Part shown: piece by piece, positions 60,909 through 64,000 of the stretch
Layout of the letters: each line of letters opens with the position of its first letter
Position numbering within the stretch: position 1 is the first letter of the stretch
NCBI RefSeq assembly: GCF_013449725.1
Contig: NZ_JACCFF010000006.1
Location: 62,001 to 126,000 of the forward strand
Source of the DNA: Mycobacteroides sp. LB1
GTDB lineage: Bacteria > Actinomycetota > Actinomycetes > Mycobacteriales > Mycobacteriaceae
DNA: 64,000 nucleotides
Direction of reading: 5' to 3'
Position numbers and translations under genes: made by a program
The notes under the pieces: model-generated
Told to the model about the DNA's origin: nothing
Seen by the model: the letters and a program-made list of their open reading frames with translations, nothing else
Databases searched by the model: none

Positions 60909-62408
60909 ATGAATATCTCCGTAGCCATCATCGGCGCCGGGTTCGCCGGTATCGGTGCCGCCATCCGCCTGAAAGACAAGGGCGTCAACGACTTCGCGAT
61001 CTTCGAGCGCGGCGACCGGGTGGGCGGTACCTGGCGCGATAACACCTACCCCGGGGCGGCGTGCGATATCCCCTCGCGGTTGTACTCGTACAGCTTTGCC
61101 CCCAATCCCGAGTGGTCGCACACGTATTCCGACAGCGGCGAGATCCTCGGCTACATCGACCAGATGGTCGAGTCCTCGACGCTGTCGCCGTATATCCGTT
61201 TCGGCCACAACGTCGTCGGGGTTACATACGACGAGGGCGCAGGGGAGTGGACCCTAGAGTTCGATAACCAGGAACCGGTGCGTGCCCGCAGCGTCATCAT
61301 GGCCTCCGGCCCGCTCGCGAACGCGAGTTTTCCGGCGATCCCGGGTCTCGACACGTATGAGGGCCACAAGATCCACAGTGCCCGCTGGGATCATGACTAC
61401 GACTTCACCGGTAAGCGCGTTGCCGTCGTCGGCACGGGAGCCAGTGCCGTCCAGATCATTCCGGAGCTGGTGAAGACCGCCGAAATGGTGAAGGTGTTCC
61501 AGCGCACGCCCGGCTGGGTTCTGCCGCGTCTGAACCGCACAACTGGCGGGCGGCTCAAGCAGCTGTACCGCGACTGGCCGCTCAGCCAGCGGCTGGCGCG
61601 TGCGGCGTGGTTCTGGGGGCACGAGTCGGTGGCGCTGGGCGTGGTCTGGGACACCCCCTTCACCCGCATCGTCGAGGCGGTCAGCTCCGCACATCGGCGG
61701 CGACAGGTGAAGGACCCCTGGTTGCGCCGGCAGCTGAAGCCCGATTTCTCGGCAGGGTGCAAGCGCCTGCTGATGACCAGCGACTATTACCCCGCGCTGC
61801 AGGCAGAGAACTGCAAGCTGGTCACCTGGCCCATCGCCCGGCTGGCCCCGAAGGGCATCCGCACAGTCGAGGGCATCGAGCATCAATTCGATTGCATCGT
61901 CTTCGCAACCGGTTTCGACGTGTGCAAGGCAGGTACGCCCTACCCGGTCATCGGGCTCGACGGCCGGGACCTGGCCGCCGAGTGGGGCGGTGGCGCCTAC
62001 GCCTACCGCAGCGTGGCGGTATCGGGCTACCCGAATCTGTTCTTTACCTTCGGCCCCAACTCAGGACCCGGGCACAGCTCGGCGCTGGTGTACATGGAGG
62101 CGCAGATCAACTACATCACCGACGCGATCTCTGCGCTGATCACCAACGACTGGAAATCGGTGGACGCACGCCCCGAAATCCAGGAACGCTACAACCAGGA
62201 CATCCAACGTCGGCTGCAATCCACCACGTGGAACTCAGGGTGCCAGAGTTGGTACCTCACGGACGACGGGTTCAATGCGACGATGTTCCCTGGATTCGCC
62301 ACGCAGTACGTCAACCAACTCAAGAGATTCGACCTGCAGGACTATAAAATCACTGTCTCGCACACCAGCGACGAACTGATACTGACAGGGCCAGCCTCGA
62401 AACCATGA
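60909..62408 (+). CDS. Baeyer-Villiger-type flavin monooxygenase
   Basis: Class B monooxygenase of about 499 aa. The FAD motif is VAIIGAGFAGIGAAIRL at the N-terminus. The BVMO fingerprint is YEGHKIHSARWDHDYD (about residue 165), the NADPH Rossmann motif is VAVVGTGASAVQIIPEL, and the C-terminal IVFATGFDVCKAG is present. ATG 60909 gives the conserved N-terminus MNISVAIIGAG; an in-frame GTG at 60894 overlaps the preceding stop and is possible. It is the third gene of the operon and is followed by a MerR gene at a 4-base overlap. It is only distantly like the BVMO at 21364. Confidence 0.93.
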   Translation: MNISVAIIGAGFAGIGAAIRLKDKGVNDFAIFERGDRVGGTWRDNTYPGAACDIPSRLYSYSFAPNPEWSHTYSDSGEILGYIDQMVESSTLSPYIRFGHNVVGVTYDEGAGEWTLEFDNQEPVRARSVIMASGPLANASFPAIPGLDTYEGHKIHSARWDHDYDFTGKRVAVVGTGASAVQIIPELVKTAEMVKVFQRTPGWVLPRLNRTTGGRLKQLYRDWPLSQRLARAAWFWGHESVALGVVWDTPFTRIVEAVSSAHRRRQVKDPWLRRQLKPDFSAGCKRLLMTSDYYPALQAENCKLVTWPIARLAPKGIRTVEGIEHQFDCIVFATGFDVCKAGTPYPVIGLDGRDLAAEWGGGAYAYRSVAVSGYPNLFFTFGPNSGPGHSSALVYMEAQINYITDAISALITNDWKSVDARPEIQERYNQDIQRRLQSTTWNSGCQSWYLTDDGFNATMFPGFATQYVNQLKRFDLQDYKITVSHTSDELILTGPASKP

Positions 62409-63172
62409 CCGAGTACCGGATCGACGACCTCGCACAAGCCTCGGGGACGACGACGCGGAATATCCGCGGGTACCAAGAACGAGGGCTCCTGCCCCGGCCG
62501 CTGCGCCGGGGCAGGACCGCTATCTACAACGACTGGCATCTTCGGCAATTGCGGGCGATAAATCGCTTGCTCAGTGAGGGTTTCACCCTTAAACACATCA
62601 CCAAGTTCTTCACCGGGCTGCAGCGGGGTGCCCAGCTTGCCGATGTTCTCGATCTCTCGGATCTTGAGGGCCTGCTTGAGCAGCGGTGGTCCAACGCGGA
62701 CCAAGGGACGCTGTCGATGGGGAAGCTTGAGGAGCTACTGGGCCCCATCGATCCCGCGGTACTGGCACGGTTGGTCGATGCCGGGCTACTCGAACCCGTT
62801 GATGCTTCCGACTCATACCTCGTCAATGATCTGGACACGATCGACACCTTCGCAGCGTTGATCTCGCGCGGAATGGCGCTGGCCAACCTGGTCGATATCC
62901 ACGTCAAGATGAACGAGAAGCTCGACGATGCCGCGCGTGTACTTATCGGTGCCGCGCATGACGAGGTGACCCGCCAGCGCGGGCCTGGCTGGATTCCGGG
63001 CACCGATGACGAAATCGCTTGGGCTACAGACCTTGTTGGGACAATGCGGCGGGCCGCGAGCCATTCAACACACGCCGCCATGAACCGTGCGCTTGACGAC
63101 GCGCTGAGTGCCGAAATGGAGCTGTACCGTCAGAAAGCCGAATTGACGGCAGAAGCGCCGCCCCAGGACTGA
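62405..63172 (+). CDS. MerR-family transcriptional regulator
   Basis: Regulator of 255 aa. The N-terminal winged helix is YRIDDLAQASGTTTRNIRGY then QERGLLPRPLRRGRTAIY, the MerR signature. The C-terminal ~150 residues form a helical ligand domain (MALANLVDIHVKMNEKLDDA) without the Cys of metal sensors, so an organic ligand is likely. The ATG overlaps the BVMO stop by 4 bases, so it is made with the oxygenase genes. The 9-bp dyad over the operon's -35 is its probable site (inference). Confidence 0.92.
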   Translation: MTEYRIDDLAQASGTTTRNIRGYQERGLLPRPLRRGRTAIYNDWHLRQLRAINRLLSEGFTLKHITKFFTGLQRGAQLADVLDLSDLEGLLEQRWSNADQGTLSMGKLEELLGPIDPAVLARLVDAGLLEPVDASDSYLVNDLDTIDTFAALISRGMALANLVDIHVKMNEKLDDAARVLIGAAHDEVTRQRGPGWIPGTDDEIAWATDLVGTMRRAASHSTHAAMNRALDDALSAEMELYRQKAELTAEAPPQD

Positions 63173-63390
63173 CAAGCGCGCAGTTGGTAAGTGCCCCGGC
63201 AGGAAACCCCCATACCTGTTCCGTGTAATAGATAACCGCTAGCTCCAGACAGGGGCAGACACCAGGACATTCCCACGGCCTCGGCACCGCCCCGCTCTGC
63301 TAGCGCTGAGATCAATGATGAGCGAGGTACTCGACAGGTGCGGGGTGCATCATCCGGGGCGTCGCTGGAAGCGCTATCCCGGGCGACGCC

Positions 63391-63915
63391 TTATGTGGGC
63401 AGCGTGACAGACGGCCCAGTAGCCGCATGAGGTTTCCCGTAGACGGCTTCCGAAGGGCCGGGTAGGTCGGACCCTGCGGCCACTTGAGTCAAGGAGCACA
63501 TGTTGTCCCCGTAGGCGGCGGGTGCGTTGGGTCTGCTGTCGTTGGGTATCTCGTCGGGCTTACCCGCCACCACGAAGTACTCCGTACCAATGTCGTACCC
63601 ACGCCCGCAGGATGGCCCGAAGTTCTCTACCTTGACTGTTGTCACTGCACCGACATCACCCTTGTAGACCTCGCGGACTGCGAACTCGTAGATGGTGCGG
63701 CCGGTGTCGGGGTTGCCGATCCCGAAGGTGTCAGTAGGTGTCCCGACGAAGATTGCTTGCGCGTGCCCGAGCCATTCCTTGACCGAGGCCGCGTCCTTGC
63801 GGACAGCGACGCATGAGCAAGCGCACGCTACGCCCGGCGCTACAACAGCAGATGCGGTAATACCCCCGGCTGCAAGTGTGAAGACGGTCGCGGCGGATCC
63901 CATCCAGCGAATCAT
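63391..63915 (-). CDS. Secreted NTR/TIMP-like protein
   Basis: Exported protein of about 174 aa. The signal peptide MIRWMGSAATVFTLAAGG-ITASA is followed by mature CACSCVAVRKDAASVKEW, a Cys-x-Cys N-terminus typical of the netrin/TIMP-like fold. Further conserved parts are HAQAIFVGTPTDTF, YEFAVREVYKGDVGAVTTV and CGRGYDIGTEYFVVAGK with Cys residues for disulfides. Bacterial members are secreted and of unknown role; protease inhibition is a guess from animal homologs. ATG 63915 is chosen at the signal peptide. The 218 bases upstream of it to the MerR gene contain no other gene. Confidence 0.78.
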   Translation of the reverse strand: MIRWMGSAATVFTLAAGGITASAVVAPGVACACSCVAVRKDAASVKEWLGHAQAIFVGTPTDTFGIGNPDTGRTIYEFAVREVYKGDVGAVTTVKVENFGPSCGRGYDIGTEYFVVAGKPDEIPNDSRPNAPAAYGDNMCSLTQVAAGSDLPGPSEAVYGKPHAATGPSVTLPT

Positions 63916-64000
63916 GAGCAAAGTATGCACGGAGCAATCCGCGAATGTAACCGCACCCACAGATTTCAGGACAAAAGTGTGTGCTGTGGGCGTGGCGTTT

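Overview
The window reads as the chromosome of a rapidly growing mycobacterium, most likely of the Mycobacteroides (abscessus/chelonae) type. The marker genes are a type I fatty acid synthase followed by acpS, an MmpL transporter, two MspA-type porins, an LppS-like L,D-transpeptidase, a CmrA-like mycolate reductase, a Stf0 sulfotransferase and an F420-dependent (Ddn-type) reductase. G+C is high and GTG starts and 4-base ATGA/GTGA gene overlaps are common. The species call is inference.

Layout. 1-7.3 kb: the 3' part of fas, opening at the acyl-carrier serine, then acpS, a drug-efflux MFS gene with a divergent MarR regulator, bcp peroxiredoxin and a DUF3618 protein. 7.6-13.1 kb: redox and regulatory genes (XRE regulator, aldo/keto reductase, nitroreductase, Ddn-like protein, methyltransferase with divergent TetR). 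13.1-19.7 kb: MmpL transporter divergent from a two-component system, then DUF1003 and MgtE-like CBS proteins. 19.8-25.4 kb: TetR with divergent SDR and Baeyer-Villiger-type monooxygenase, tandem mspA porins, AKR and tRNA-Lys. 25.7-27.8 kb: ldtB and a DivIVA-like coiled-coil gene. 28.4-34.4 kb: a seven-gene, tightly coupled operon that looks like an undescribed small biosynthetic system. 34.5-41.7 kb: tRNA-His, orn, a HerA/DUF853 ATPase, an inserted AurF/TetR pair, cmrA, a UMF1-type MFS gene and a proline-rich membrane protein. 41.8-45.6 kb: DctA and KimA-like transporters and a DUF732 secreted protein. 45.6-52.0 kb: a sulfation module (cysNC, cysD, stf0, sulfatase) and a LysR regulator with a small His-rich protein. 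52.1-56.2 kb: AAA ATPase, tex, GNAT. 56.3-63.2 kb: a TetR-controlled membrane protein and a regulated oxygenation module (ferredoxin reductase, SDR, ferritin-like diiron protein, BVMO, MerR). The end holds a secreted NTR/TIMP-like protein.

From memory of the M. tuberculosis H37Rv order (fas-acpS-bcp-DUF3618 ... ldtB ... orn-Rv2510c-Rv2509-Rv2508c-Rv2507), the backbone is colinear and the other blocks look like insertions.

The main discovery candidate is the operon at 28441-34376. It encodes DUF2000, a PaaK-like adenylating ligase, a class IV aminotransferase, a BacA-like prephenate decarboxylase, a Dabb protein, an ornithine-cyclodeaminase/mu-crystallin family protein and a HisC-like aminotransferase. 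BacA-type enzymes divert prephenate to non-aromatic dihydro-hydroxyphenylpyruvate (bacilysin, aeruginosin and salinosporamide pathways). The operon therefore probably makes and activates an unusual cyclohexenyl or tetrahydrotyrosine-like amino acid. It has no BacB cupin, no ATP-grasp ligase and no NRPS, so the product cannot be read from known pathways.
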